Assembly: GCA_017525805.1 (NCBI GenBank)
Contig: JAFXSH010000080.1
Location: forward strand, 1 to 64,000
From: Clostridia bacterium
GTDB taxonomy: Bacteria > Bacillota_A > Clostridia > Christensenellales > Aristaeellaceae
Length of the DNA stretch: 64,000 nucleotides
Direction: 5' to 3'
A program made the position numbers and the translations under genes. The notes beneath the pieces are model-generated. The model had not been told where the DNA came from. It was given only the letters and a program-made list of their open reading frames with translations, and made no database searches. Each line of letters starts with the position of its first letter. The first letter of the stretch is position 1. Shown here piece after piece: positions 36,612 to 46,043 of the stretch.

Positions 36612-37397
36612 TCACAGTACTTTATCCAGGAAATCCTGGGTGCGCTTTTGCTTCGGATGATCGAACAATTGATCCGGCGGACCGGCTTCCACGATCTGCC
36701 CGTCGTCGATGAACAGCACATAGTCCGCCACCTGACGGGCGAAGCGCATTTCATGGGTGACCACCATCATGGTCATTCCATCAGCGGCCAGGGCTTTCAT
36801 CACGTCCAGCACCTCCCCCACCATTTCCGGGTCCAGGGCGGAGGTGGGCTCGTCAAAGAGCATCATATCAGGGTCCATGGCCAGGGCGCGCACGATGGCC
36901 ACCCGCTGCTTCTGTCCGCCGGAAAGGCGGTTGGGAAACTCGTTCCATTTATCGTACAGGCCTACCCGTTTGAGCAGCGCCTCCGCTTTTTTCTCCGCGT
37001 CCTCCACGCTTAAACCCTTCACCTTCCGGGGAGAAATGGTGATATTGTCCTTTACTTTCAAATGCGGAAACAGATTGAACTGCTGAAACACCATGCCCAT
37101 GCGTTCCCGCAGGCGGCAAAGTTCTTTCTTTTTGGCCTGGGTCAAATCGTTTCCCTCAAACAGAATTTGCCCGCTGGTGGGCTTTTCCAGCATATTCACC
37201 GACCGCAGCAAAGTGGATTTGCCGCTGCCGGAGGGGCCGATCAGCACCAGAACGTCGCTTTTGTGCACGTTCAGATTGATCCCCTTGAGTACTTCCAGCT
37301 TTCCAAAATTCTTATGCAGTCCGCGAATCTGCATCAATATTTCTGTGGAAGAACCGGAATCCACGATCACGGGATTATCAGGCAACGCTGTTTTCAC
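36612..37397 (-). CDS. Polar amino-acid ABC transporter ATPase
   Basis: A 261-residue GlnQ/HisP-type ATPase. Walker A is [12 protein letters not shown], the Q-loop is [11 protein letters not shown], the signature is [15 protein letters not shown], Walker B is [14 protein letters not shown], and the switch is VVTHEM. The GTG start follows AGGAGG and lies inside the end of the permease gene (20-bp overlap). The N-terminus is about 15 residues longer than usual, so a later start is possible. Confidence 0.95.
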   Translation of the reverse strand: MKTALPDNPVIVDSGSSTEILMQIRGLHKNFGKLEVLKGINLNVHKSDVLVLIGPSGSGKSTLLRSVNMLEKPTSGQILFEGNDLTQAKKKELCRLRERMGMVFQQFNLFPHLKVKDNITISPRKVKGLSVEDAEKKAEALLKRVGLYDKWNEFPNRLSGGQKQRVAIVRALAMDPDMMLFDEPTSALDPEMVGEVLDVMKALAADGMTMMVVTHEMRFARQVADYVLFIDDGQIVEAGPPDQLFDHPKQKRTQDFLDKVL

Positions 37398-38055
37398 TGC
37401 GGCGCATCCTCCTTTCCAGCAGAGCCAGAAGCTTGGTCATGGTATAGGTGAGCACAAAGTAAATCAGGGCCGCCACGATCATGGTTTCCAGGTAGCGGTA
37501 ATTGACGGAGGAAAGCTTGTTGGCCTGGTAGGTCAGTTCATACACGCCAACGGCGTACAAAACGGAGGATTCCTTAATGATGGCGATGAATTCATTGCCC
37601 ATGGCAGGCAGTGTCACCTTGATGGCTTGTGGCAGGATCACATACCGCATTTTTTGATAGCCGTTCATGCCAAGGGAATCCGCCGCTTCCTCCTGCCCCT
37701 TTTCCACGGACTGCAAGCCCGCGCGGATCAGTTCCGCCATGTACGCGCCGGAATTGATCACCAGGGCGATGATGCACAGCGTCATGCGCGGAAGCTTCAA
37801 GCCTAATTGCGGCAGGCCGTACACGATCATCAGCACCTGCACAAGCAGAGGCGTGCCTCGGATAAAGGCAACATACGCGTTCATCAGCCAGCGGATGGGC
37901 AGAATGGGCGTATGGCGGAAAATGGCCACCAGCAGCCCTAAGATCGAACCAAGCACCACGGTATACAAAGCCAGCTCCACCGTGGTGCCCACGCCCTGCA
38001 TGAACACGCTGAACTTGGTGGTAAAGATTTCCCATATCTTCGGTATGCTGATCAT
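37378..38055 (-). CDS. Polar amino-acid ABC transporter permease
   Basis: A 225-residue HisM/GlnP-type permease with about five membrane helices. The family motif [13 protein letters not shown] is present and the ATPase-contact loop is [26 protein letters not shown] 38055 has GGAGGG at 9 nt. It lies between the binding-protein gene and the ATPase gene. Confidence 0.95.
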   Translation of the reverse strand: MISIPKIWEIFTTKFSVFMQGVGTTVELALYTVVLGSILGLLVAIFRHTPILPIRWLMNAYVAFIRGTPLLVQVLMIVYGLPQLGLKLPRMTLCIIALVINSGAYMAELIRAGLQSVEKGQEEAADSLGMNGYQKMRYVILPQAIKVTLPAMGNEFIAIIKESSVLYAVGVYELTYQANKLSSVNYRYLETMIVAALIYFVLTYTMTKLLALLERRMRRSENSVA

Positions 38056-38100
38056 GGGGAATATCCCTCCGTTTTTTGCTAAGGGTAAAACACAAGGAAG

Positions 38101-38130
38101 GCAGGGGTTGCCCATTCCGGCAGCCCCTGC
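38101..38130 (-). other. Hairpin between binding-protein and permease genes
   Basis: Minus strand 12-nt arms (38119-38130 with 38101-38112, one mismatch) and a 6-nt loop, followed only by TTCCTTGTG. It is probably a partial terminator or 3' stabiliser that keeps binding-protein mRNA more abundant. Confidence 0.6.
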
Positions 38131-38156
38131 TCCGCTTCAATGTTTCTTTACTTAAA

Positions 38157-38972
38157 TTATTTGTCCAGCAGGGAAACGCTCTTGGCCGCGGCGTCGTCCA
38201 TCCACTGATCCCAGGTGCCGTCCTCTTTCACTTTGGCGATGTAGGCGTTCACGATTTCCAGCAGGGAAGCGTTATCGCCCTTGGGAACGGCCACGCCGAT
38301 GCCGGCGGAAGAATCGTACTGCACGGGCACTTCGCTGATTTTAAACATACCGGGATAAGCCGCCATGTACTGCTTGGCCACCAGATCGGTGATCAGCCAG
38401 CCGTCGATGTTGCCGGTAGCCAGTTCCAAGGCCAGAATGGAGGGTTTGTCCAGCAGCAGCGGTTCGGAGGCGCTGAACTGTTCTTCTAAAATGCCCTGCT
38501 GCAGGGAACCCGTCTGCGCGCCCACTTTCTTGCCCTTCATGTCTTCAACGGTCTTGAGGGTATCAAAATCAGCGGCACGGACCAGCAGAATTTGTTCGCC
38601 GGAGAAATAGGGATCGGAGAAATCCACCACTTCCAGGCGTTCGGGCTTGATGGCCAGACCGGAAATGACCATGTCCAGATCGCCCACGCTCAGGGCGGTG
38701 ACCAGGCCGCTGAACGCCTGATCGTTGATCTTCAGTTCCACGCCGAGTTCGTCGGCAATGCCCTGTGCCAGCGCCATATCAAAGCCGGCGATTTCTTCTT
38801 CGCCCGTTTCGGGGTTGGTCCAATAAAACTCATAAGGCGGGAATTCAATGTTGGCGCCAAGCTCCAACACGCCCTTGGCCTTGATATCGCTGAGCTGATC
38901 CGCGGAAGCGACCGCCGTCATCCCCAGCAGCAGAACCGCCGCAATCAGTAACGCCATCAATTTCTTCATCAT
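38157..38972 (-). CDS. Polar amino-acid ABC transporter substrate-binding protein
   Basis: A 271-residue SBP_bac_3 protein. A signal peptide ends at AVASADQ (Ala-x-Ala, no lipobox cysteine). The mature part begins with LSDIKAKGVLELGAN and contains IAGFDMALAQGIADEL, the pattern of polar amino-acid binders. ATG 38972 has GGAGG at 8 nt. A neighbouring M20 peptidase suggests a modified amino acid or dipeptide-like ligand. Confidence 0.9.
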   Translation of the reverse strand: MMKKLMALLIAAVLLLGMTAVASADQLSDIKAKGVLELGANIEFPPYEFYWTNPETGEEEIAGFDMALAQGIADELGVELKINDQAFSGLVTALSVGDLDMVISGLAIKPERLEVVDFSDPYFSGEQILLVRAADFDTLKTVEDMKGKKVGAQTGSLQQGILEEQFSASEPLLLDKPSILALELATGNIDGWLITDLVAKQYMAAYPGMFKISEVPVQYDSSAGIGVAVPKGDNASLLEIVNAYIAKVKEDGTWDQWMDDAAAKSVSLLDK

Positions 38973-39013
38973 CGTTTTTTCCTCCATTTTCACTTGATTT
39001 TTGCAGATTGATT

Positions 39014-39054
39014 AGGTGCATTACCTATTATATTCATTGCTTTAGCGTTGTCAA
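39014..39054 (-). promoter_or_regulatory. Promoter of the polar amino-acid ABC operon with dyad at the start site
   Basis: Minus strand TTGACA (39049-39054), 16-bp spacer and TATAAT (39027-39032). A dyad TAGGT-N5-ACCTA (39014-39028) covers the start point and could be an operator. Confidence 0.75.
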
Positions 39055-39242
39055 GCGCTGATATGCTGCCTGAATGTAGAATTCGGTTTCACTTGTTCGT
39101 ATTTATACATTTATACAAAAATAAAACCATTTGGGTCCAGATAAAAGAAAAATATAAGTTCCATTATAAGGGCTCTAACCGCACTTTTCTGTTCTTTTTC
39201 TGTTCGTTGGCTGTCAAACGCCCGATAGGCTCCACAATGCCC

Positions 39243-39271
39243 TTGTATATTTAGAAAAGTTATGGTATAGT
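39243..39271 (+). promoter_or_regulatory. Promoter of the oligopeptide transporter operon
   Basis: TTGTAT (39243-39248), 17-bp spacer and TATAGT (39266-39271). Between the two divergent promoters (39055-39242) I see no gene. Confidence 0.55.
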
Positions 39272-39337
39272 ATGAATCGCAAGATTGGAAAGCAAACGTA
39301 AGAGAAGCGCCTGGTTATGCTGGAGGAGGCATGGAAC

Positions 39338-39700
39338 GTGCGCGGGAGACAATCCCGAATTCCCTTTCTGGTGGCATTGGTTTTAGGTATTCTTCTGTTT
39401 CTGGTATCCGGCACGCGGCAAGAACATTTCCTTCCGGACCTGTTGTTTTCGCTGGCGTCCGGCGCCTTGATCATCGGGCTCATCCGCCTGCTTAGCAACA
39501 TGAAAATGTTCGCCTCCCTGAATTGGGGAACACGGCTGCTCAAGCGCGTATTTCTCAATAAAGTAAGAAGCGGACGGGAAGAATCCGATGATTATGTAGC
39601 CTACCGCAACAGCCGCGGCGGGCACACCGATGCCATTCCCCTACTGATCGCTTCCGCTGTATTGACCGCGCTGAGCCTTGCGGCTGCGAAACTCCCATGA
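39338..39700 (+). CDS. Small membrane protein (DUF3899-like, tentative)
   Basis: A 120-residue protein with three predicted helices (near residues 8-24, 33-50 and 100-117) and a basic cytoplasmic stretch rich in Arg. The arrangement is like DUF3899 proteins, whose function is unknown. The GTG at 39338 is chosen because GGAGGAGG lies 8 nt upstream; the ATG at 39317 precedes that site. It lies 26 bp before the oligopeptide-binding protein gene and is probably co-transcribed with it. Confidence 0.6.
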   Translation: MRGRQSRIPFLVALVLGILLFLVSGTRQEHFLPDLLFSLASGALIIGLIRLLSNMKMFASLNWGTRLLKRVFLNKVRSGREESDDYVAYRNSRGGHTDAIPLLIASAVLTALSLAAAKLP

Positions 39701-39726
39701 AAAAATACCAAAGGAGTGAACAAGGA

Positions 39727-41448
39727 ATGAAGAAACTGATCCTGCTGGTACTCGTGCTGACGTTATCCCTGTCTGTGGCGGCTTCAGCGAGCGCTGAAAA
39801 GGTGTTCCGCACCTATCTGGGCTCCGATACCCCCATTCTGAACGGTCACAACTCGGTGGAGACCTCCCTGGACACGCCCATCGGCTACTGCGGCGCTACG
39901 CTGTACCGCTCCGTCGTGGATGAAACGCGCCTCAATTACAAGTACATCGGTGATATCGCCGCAGAACTGCCGGTGGAGGTTTCCGAGAACGTATGGCAGA
40001 TCAAGCTGCGTCCCGAAGCCTGCTGGGCCAACGGCGAGCCGATCAACGCCGACACCGTGATGTATTCCTTCAAAATGCTGCTGGACCCCATCCTGTCCAA
40101 CCAGATGGCGGACTTCCTGTCTGACTACAACATCACCATCGTCAACGCCAAGGAATACAGCAAGCAGACCAGCGAAGCGCCGGTAGCCTGGGAAGACGTG
40201 GGCATCAAGAAGATCGATGACTATACCATCGAAATCACCACCACCAGCACCGTGACCGCCAAGAACGTGTGCTCCCAGTTCACCAACCGCGCCACCGCCG
40301 TGGTGTACGAGCCCTACTACGAGGCCGGTATGAACGAAGACCGCACCGCCACCACCTACGGCCTGACCGCCGAACAGTGGATGAGCGCCGGTCCCTATAA
40401 GCTGGACACCTGGGTGCATGATTCCGTGCAGACCTATGTGCGCAACGAGAACTACTGGCAGCCCGAACTGTTCCACTTCGACCGCGTTGAAGTACGCATC
40501 ATCAAGGAAATGAACGCCCGCGTCGAGCTGTGGGAAAAGGGCGAACTGGATTACTTGAGCCCCGACCTCAACACCATTGAAACCTACATCGACGATCCCC
40601 GCCTGGTGCAAAACAGCTCCATCGACGTGTATCACATCGACGTGAACTGCAAGAATCCCGAGAATCCCATTTCCGGTTCCATCAACTACCGCAAGGCGCT
40701 GTATCACGCCATGAACCGCGAAGTGATCGCCAAGAGCATCTTCGGCTATCAGGAGCCCAGCGGCACCTACGTCAACGGACAGGCCGGCATGTTCTCCGGG
40801 CTTGCGTATCGTGACAGCGACGCCGGCAAGGCCGTCACCGCCCGCGTGGAGGAGTGGGGCCCCTACGGCTACAATCCCGAGCTGGCCCGCGAATACCTGG
40901 CCAAGGCTTATGAAGAGTGCGGCGTTCCCGAGGATACCGTGATCACCATCATCCTGGCCATCGGCGATGATGAAACGGCCTGGAAAGCCACCGGCGAATA
41001 CCTGCAGGAGCAGCTGCCCGTGATCTTCGAGGGCAAGGTCCAGCTCAAGTTCGACATCTATGCCGGTATTTCTGCCACCACCTACAAGCAGGGCACCGAT
41101 ATTTGGGATCTGTCCCCCAACGACTGGGCGCGCGGCGCGAGCCGGACGTATCCCTACACCTGCTTCTACTACTACCTGACCACCTACGGCAGCCATCCCA
41201 ACAACTTCTTCGACGAAGAGTTTGAAGCTCAGTACGCGGTCTGCGACTCCGACGAAGTCAAGGCCGACTATCCCCGGCTGCTGGAAGAGACCGCGAAGCT
41301 TGAAAACATCTATCTGGACAAGGTCATTCACATCCCCATGGTGCAGGAAGTTGGCTATCAGCTGATTTCTGACCGGCTGGATCTGCCTGTGGACGATTAC
41401 ATCCCGGGCTTCGGCTGGGGCCTGATGTACGCTGACGTGATCGAATAA
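39727..41448 (+). CDS. Oligopeptide/dipeptide ABC transporter substrate-binding protein
   Basis: A 573-residue SBP_bac_5 protein. The signal peptide ends at ASASAEK with no lipobox cysteine. The family pattern is visible in WQIKLRPEACWANGEPINAD (positions 94-113 approximately) and in the Asp/Glu-rich lobes. The ligand is probably a peptide. ATG 39727 has AAAGGAG at 10 nt. Permease and ATPase genes follow after a hairpin-rich gap. Confidence 0.9.
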   Translation: MKKLILLVLVLTLSLSVAASASAEKVFRTYLGSDTPILNGHNSVETSLDTPIGYCGATLYRSVVDETRLNYKYIGDIAAELPVEVSENVWQIKLRPEACWANGEPINADTVMYSFKMLLDPILSNQMADFLSDYNITIVNAKEYSKQTSEAPVAWEDVGIKKIDDYTIEITTTSTVTAKNVCSQFTNRATAVVYEPYYEAGMNEDRTATTYGLTAEQWMSAGPYKLDTWVHDSVQTYVRNENYWQPELFHFDRVEVRIIKEMNARVELWEKGELDYLSPDLNTIETYIDDPRLVQNSSIDVYHIDVNCKNPENPISGSINYRKALYHAMNREVIAKSIFGYQEPSGTYVNGQAGMFSGLAYRDSDAGKAVTARVEEWGPYGYNPELAREYLAKAYEECGVPEDTVITIILAIGDDETAWKATGEYLQEQLPVIFEGKVQLKFDIYAGISATTYKQGTDIWDLSPNDWARGASRTYPYTCFYYYLTTYGSHPNNFFDEEFEAQYAVCDSDEVKADYPRLLEETAKLENIYLDKVIHIPMVQEVGYQLISDRLDLPVDDYIPGFGWGLMYADVIE

Positions 41449-41466
41449 GCGTTTCGGCACGAACTG

Positions 41467-41515
41467 CCTCCCCCTGCTCCCTCTTAAGGGGGCGGGGGAG
41501 GTTTGTTGGTATTTT
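41467..41515 (+). other. GC-rich hairpin after the oligopeptide-binding protein gene
   Basis: Outer 8-bp stem (41467-41474 with 41494-41501) extended by inner pairs, followed by TTTGTTGGTATTTTT. A partial terminator between the binding protein and the permeases. Confidence 0.65.
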
Positions 41516-41553
41516 TCCGCCCTGTGGAAATAATACCGCATATCTGCCGGGTT

Positions 41554-41591
41554 CAGAATGGCGGAACGTCGTGGGGCATTCCGTCATTCTG
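41554..41591. repeat. Inverted repeat, possible REP-like element
   Basis: 13-nt arms (41554-41566 with 41579-41591, one mismatch) around a 12-nt centre. The right arm and flank (CCGTCATTCTGAGC) resemble repetitive palindromes found in many gut bacteria. It lies 43 bp before dppB. Confidence 0.45.
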
Positions 41592-41634
41592 AGCACCGGC
41601 GGTTTCAAAATATCTGACCTGACGGGTGAAGCGG

Positions 41635-42585
41635 ATGTTTAAGTATATCTTGGGGCGCATTGGCGCCATGCTGCTTACGATCTTTCTGGTGATGAGCCTC
41701 TCGTTCTGGGTCATACGGCTCATGCCCATGACCATTTTCGAAAACCCCGAGGTTCCGCCGGAAGTGCAGTACAAGCTCGAGGAGCGCATGCACCTGCATG
41801 ACCCGATGATCGTGCAGTACTTTTATTTCCTCGAAGGGATTTTCACGAGGGGCGATTTCGGCACCTCGGTAAAGATGCGCCCTGGCATGGAGGTCTTTGA
41901 CATCATCATGGCGCGCATCCCGCCCACAATGATCCTGAACTTCTTTTCAATGCTCATTTCCATTCCGCTGGGGATCATCGTTGGCACGGTGGCGGCGCTC
42001 AAGCGCAACCGCTGGCCTGATCACGTGCTGTCTTTCCTGATCGTGATCTTCATATCGGTGCCATCGTTTGTGTTCGCATCGCTTTTGCAATACGTGTTCA
42101 CTTACGCATGGCCCATTTTCCCGACGCTCTACGATACGCAGGCGCCGGATGTTTGGTCCGCTTTCCGCTCGATGGTGCTGCCCATCGTGGCGCTGTCGCT
42201 GGGCCCCATCGCTACCATCGCGCGCTACCTGCGCGGCGAGCTCATAGAGACGCTTTCTTCCGAGTATATGCTTTTGGCACGCACTAAGGGCCTGACGCAG
42301 AAGGAAGCCACCTGGAAGCACGCGTTCAGGAATTCCATGGTGCCCATCGCCAATACCATCATCCCCATGATCACCGGCATCATGGGCGGATCGCTGGTCA
42401 TTGAGAACATGTTCTCCGTGCCCGGCGAGGGCGGCATGCTGGTGGAATCCATCAAGGGCGGCGACCACTTCCTGACCGTCGCGCTGCTGATCTTCTACTC
42501 ATTGATCTCGCTGATCACCATCCTGGTGGTGGATATTTCCTACGGCATCATCGATCCGAGAATTCGCATTGGAGGCGGCAAATGA
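41635..42585 (+). CDS. Oligopeptide ABC transporter permease (DppB-type)
   Basis: A 316-residue permease with six membrane helices. The N-terminal helix FKYILGRIGAMLLTIFLVM and the loop ARTKGLTQKEATWKHAFRNS, which contacts the ATPase, are typical of DppB/OppB. ATG 41635 is preferred over GTG 41626, though both lack a strong ribosome-binding site. The stop overlaps the next start (ATGA). Confidence 0.9.
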   Translation: MFKYILGRIGAMLLTIFLVMSLSFWVIRLMPMTIFENPEVPPEVQYKLEERMHLHDPMIVQYFYFLEGIFTRGDFGTSVKMRPGMEVFDIIMARIPPTMILNFFSMLISIPLGIIVGTVAALKRNRWPDHVLSFLIVIFISVPSFVFASLLQYVFTYAWPIFPTLYDTQAPDVWSAFRSMVLPIVALSLGPIATIARYLRGELIETLSSEYMLLARTKGLTQKEATWKHAFRNSMVPIANTIIPMITGIMGGSLVIENMFSVPGEGGMLVESIKGGDHFLTVALLIFYSLISLITILVVDISYGIIDPRIRIGGGK

Positions 42586-43736
42586 TGATTGAAGATAAGA
42601 ATCGCCTCCCCGAGGCGATCAGGGATATTCCCGCCGAAAGGCTCAAGCGCGCGGCGCGGGATCACTACCACGACGAACCATTCACCACGGAGCCTATCGG
42701 CTTCTACCGCGACGCGATGCGCCGCCTGTGCCATAACCGCGTTTCCATGATCAGCCTGTCCGCCATCCTGATCATCGTCATCTTGGCGATCATCGTACCG
42801 ATGGTCAGCGGCTACAGCTATGTGGAGCAGAACGTGGAGCAGAAGCATCTGCCGCCCAAAATTCCGCTGCTGGAGAAGCTGGGCATCGCGGACGGCACGC
42901 GGGTGATGACCAACCGCAAAAAGTCCTCCATCTCCGACACATCCCGCTTCCCGGAGGGCTCGGTGCTGGAAATCATCAATGAATATAAGGTGGGCAAGCA
43001 GGACGTGGTGGACGTGCGCGTTGACTACTACAAGTACTGCGGCGTGCCCGAGGGCGAATATCACTGGTTCGGCACCGATTACTTAGGCCGCGATATCCTG
43101 ACGCGTTTGTTCCACGGCGCGCGCATATCGCTGCTTATATCGCTTTTGTCGGTGCTGACGAACCTGATCATCGGCATCATTTACGGCTCCGTCGCCGGAT
43201 ACTATGGCGGGAAGGTCGATATGTTCCTGACGCATTTGGCGGAGGTGCTGGACGGCCTGCCTTATTTGGTAGTGACGATCCTGTTCATGCTGCTGCTGGG
43301 CTCTGGCATGTTCTCGATCATCTTAGCCCTCACCGTGACCGGCTGGATCGGCACCGCGCGCCTCACCCGCGCCCAGTTTTACCGGTATAAGGGACGCGAA
43401 TACGTGCTGAGCGCGCGGACGCTGGGCGTGCCGGACTGGCGGCTGATCTTTCGCCATATCCTGCCCAACACCATCGGCCCGCTGATCACCCGCGCCATGA
43501 TCGCAGTTCCCGGCGCTATCTTCTCCGAATCGTTCCTCGCCTACATCGGCCTTGGCATCAAGCCGCCGGAACCTTCCATCGGCGTGCTGCTGTCCACGGG
43601 CCAAAGCGTGCTGCTGCAATACCCGTATCAGACGCTCTTCCCCGCGATCCTCATTTCGGTGCTGATGGTGGCTTTCAACATGCTCAGCAACGGGCTGAGG
43701 GACGCCCTTGACCCCAACCACAGAGGGGAGGAATAA
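42582..43736 (+). CDS. Oligopeptide ABC transporter permease (DppC-type)
   Basis: A 384-residue permease. After the first helix comes an extended extracytoplasmic loop of about 110 residues (longer than in E. coli DppC), then FGTDYLGRDILTRLFHGAR, five further helices and the EYVLSARTLGVPDWRLIF loop. Start at 42582 (or 42585) with GGAGG upstream. It is translationally coupled to the DppB gene. Confidence 0.9.
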   Translation: MMIEDKNRLPEAIRDIPAERLKRAARDHYHDEPFTTEPIGFYRDAMRRLCHNRVSMISLSAILIIVILAIIVPMVSGYSYVEQNVEQKHLPPKIPLLEKLGIADGTRVMTNRKKSSISDTSRFPEGSVLEIINEYKVGKQDVVDVRVDYYKYCGVPEGEYHWFGTDYLGRDILTRLFHGARISLLISLLSVLTNLIIGIIYGSVAGYYGGKVDMFLTHLAEVLDGLPYLVVTILFMLLLGSGMFSIILALTVTGWIGTARLTRAQFYRYKGREYVLSARTLGVPDWRLIFRHILPNTIGPLITRAMIAVPGAIFSESFLAYIGLGIKPPEPSIGVLLSTGQSVLLQYPYQTLFPAILISVLMVAFNMLSNGLRDALDPNHRGEE

Positions 43737-43738
43737 GC

Positions 43739-44779
43739 GTGTCCCAGGAAAACATTTTGAGCGTCCGGGATTTGCAGGTTTCCTTCCGCGCCTATGGCGG
43801 CACGGTACAGGCCGTGCGCGGCATCAGTTTTGACCTGCGCCGGGGAGAGACCATGGCCATCGTGGGCGAAAGCGGCTCCGGCAAATCGGTGACCTCCAAG
43901 GCCATCATGGGCATTTTACCCAACAATGCCTCCGTAGACGCCGGCACCATCCTGTATGATGGGATCGATCTGGCTCACGCGCCGGAAAATGTGATGCACG
44001 GCATCCGCGGCAAGCGCATCGGGCTGATCTTCCAGGACCCCTTATCTTCCCTGAACCCCATTATGAAGGTGGGCAAGCAGATCGCCGAAGTGCTCATCAA
44101 AAAGGGCATGAATAAAAATCAGGCCCGCGCCCAGGCGCTCCAGTTGATGAAGGACGTGGGCATACCCGAGGCTGAAAAACGCATCGATCAGTATCCGTTC
44201 CAGTTTTCCGGCGGAATGCGGCAGCGCATCGTCATCGCCATCGCCCTGGCGGGCGATCCGGAGGTGATGATCTGCGACGAGCCCACGACGGCGCTGGACG
44301 TGACCGTACAGGCTAAAATCCTGGAACTGATCAACAGTCTCAAATCCGAACGAAAGCTGTCCGTCATTTTTATCACCCATGATTTAGGCGTTGTGGCGCA
44401 GATGGCGGACCGCATCTGCGTCATGTACGCGGGCAAGATCGTGGAAACCGGCACGACAGAGGAAATCTTCTTGCAGCCCGCCCATCCGTATACCTGGGCC
44501 CTCCTCTCCTCCATGCCCGATCTGGATACGCGCGACCGCCTGGAGGCGATTCCCGGCACGCCGCCCAACATGATCCATCCGCCCAAGGGCGACGCGTTCG
44601 CGCCGCGCAATCCCTATGCCCTGAATATCGATTTTGAGGAGGAACCGCCTATCTTCCGCTTGAGCGATACCCATTACGCCGCCACCTGGCTTTTGCATCC
44701 CAATGCGGAAAAGGTGGAAATGCCGGAAAGCTTAGCCCGCAGGATCCAGCGGATGAAGGAGGCTGGCGGACGTGTCTGA
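43739..44779 (+). CDS. Oligopeptide ABC transporter ATPase (DppD-type)
   Basis: A 346-residue ATPase. Walker A is VGESGSGKSVTSKA, the signature is FSGGMRQRIVIAIALAG, Walker B is VMICDEPTTALDVT, and the H-loop is FITHDLG. The C-terminal oligo_HPY extension is present but the cysteine residues of the Fe-S-containing DppD type are not obvious. The GTG start follows GAGGGGAGG. Confidence 0.92.
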   Translation: MSQENILSVRDLQVSFRAYGGTVQAVRGISFDLRRGETMAIVGESGSGKSVTSKAIMGILPNNASVDAGTILYDGIDLAHAPENVMHGIRGKRIGLIFQDPLSSLNPIMKVGKQIAEVLIKKGMNKNQARAQALQLMKDVGIPEAEKRIDQYPFQFSGGMRQRIVIAIALAGDPEVMICDEPTTALDVTVQAKILELINSLKSERKLSVIFITHDLGVVAQMADRICVMYAGKIVETGTTEEIFLQPAHPYTWALLSSMPDLDTRDRLEAIPGTPPNMIHPPKGDAFAPRNPYALNIDFEEEPPIFRLSDTHYAATWLLHPNAEKVEMPESLARRIQRMKEAGGRV

Positions 44780-45740
44780 AGAAAAAAATATTTTGGAAGT
44801 GGAGCATCTCTGCCAGTATTTCACCAGCGGCCACGGACGGAATAAAATGACGGTGAAAGCTGTAGACGACGTCAGTTTTTCCGTCCGGCAGGCTGAAACC
44901 TTCGGGCTGGTTGGTGAGAGCGGATGCGGCAAAACCACCACTGGCCGCGCCATCATCCGCCTGTATAATCCCACCAGCGGCACGGTGCGCTTCGATGGCC
45001 GGGAGATTTCCGGCAAAATGAACCGTTCGCTCTCCGATTATCTGAGCAAGAACATCGCCATGATCTTCCAGGACCCCATTGAATCCCTGAACCCCCGCAT
45101 GACCATTGAGGAAATCGTGGGAGAAAGCCTGCGGCTGCGCGGCATGCCCAAGGATGAAGTGCACCACCAGGTGGTGGACATGCTGGACAAGGTGGGCCTG
45201 ACGGAAGAGCATGCCACCCGCTATCCCCATGAGTTCTCCGGCGGCCAAAGGCAGCGCGTGGGCATTGCCCGGGCCATGATCATGCGGCCTCGGCTGATCA
45301 TCGCGGATGAGCCGGTTTCGGCGCTGGACGTGTCCATTCAGGCCCAGGTGATCAACCTGCTCAACGACCTCAAGGAGCAGCTTGGGCTCACCATTCTGTT
45401 CATCGCCCATAACCTGAGCGTGGTCAAGTATTTTTCTGACCGCATCGGCGTGATGTATTACGGCAAAATGGTGGAGATGGCAAACAGCGACGACCTGTAC
45501 AGCCACCCGTTGCATCCTTATACCCGCGCGCTGCTCTCCGCCATTCCGCAGCCCAATCCCCTGACCGAGCGAAAGCGCCGCCGTGTGGATTACGTGCCCG
45601 AACGCGATCACGATTATTCCCGAGAGAAGCCCGGGATGCACGAAGTTGAGCCGGGACACCTCGTCTATTGCTCACAGTCCGAATTAGAGCGATACCGGCA
45701 GGAACTGGATGGCAACTCCGGAATGAAAACGCTTGGATGA
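44772..45740 (+). CDS. Oligopeptide ABC transporter ATPase (DppF-type)
   Basis: A 322-residue ATPase. Walker A is [14 protein letters not shown], the signature is [15 protein letters not shown], Walker B is [14 protein letters not shown], and the H-loop is FIAHNLS. A C-terminal oligo_HPY region is present. The GTG start lies inside the end of the DppD gene. It completes the five-component transporter. Confidence 0.92.
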   Translation: MSEEKNILEVEHLCQYFTSGHGRNKMTVKAVDDVSFSVRQAETFGLVGESGCGKTTTGRAIIRLYNPTSGTVRFDGREISGKMNRSLSDYLSKNIAMIFQDPIESLNPRMTIEEIVGESLRLRGMPKDEVHHQVVDMLDKVGLTEEHATRYPHEFSGGQRQRVGIARAMIMRPRLIIADEPVSALDVSIQAQVINLLNDLKEQLGLTILFIAHNLSVVKYFSDRIGVMYYGKMVEMANSDDLYSHPLHPYTRALLSAIPQPNPLTERKRRRVDYVPERDHDYSREKPGMHEVEPGHLVYCSQSELERYRQELDGNSGMKTLG

Positions 45741-45749
45741 ATCTCTGAC

Positions 45750-45781
45750 AAACCCTGCATTTCAAAAGCGATGCAGGGTTT
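45750..45781 (+). terminator. Hairpin after the oligopeptide operon
   Basis: Perfect 11-bp stem (45750-45760 with 45771-45781), 10-nt loop, ending in TTT without a longer T-run. Probably a terminator. Confidence 0.6.
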
Positions 45782-45824
45782 CCTATATAAATGCGAAACA
45801 GAATGATTTGGAGGCTGCTGACAG

Positions 45825-46043
45825 ATGAAAATCACGATTCCCACCGGATATCGGGCGGATATGGCGGATCTTTCGGAAGGATTAAACGACCTGCTGGCCG
45901 ACCTGGAGGATATCCGGGACGAAGCCCAGGAACTGCTGGACGAAAAAGAGAATGACGCGATTCGCGAAGACATCCGCAAAATGGATGAAGCTATCAAAAA
46001 ACTGAGTGAAGCGGCGGATCTTCTGGAGCAGAACGATGAATAA
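45825..46043 (+). CDS. Small acidic coiled-coil protein of unknown function
   Basis: A 72-residue, strongly acidic, fully helical protein with heptad-like hydrophobics from residue 15 onward (LSEGLNDLLADLEDIRDEAQ). I do not recognise the family. The ATG follows GGAGG. It overlaps the PfkB kinase gene by 8 bp, so the two are translated together. Confidence 0.65.
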   Translation: MKITIPTGYRADMADLSEGLNDLLADLEDIRDEAQELLDEKENDAIREDIRKMDEAIKKLSEAADLLEQNDE

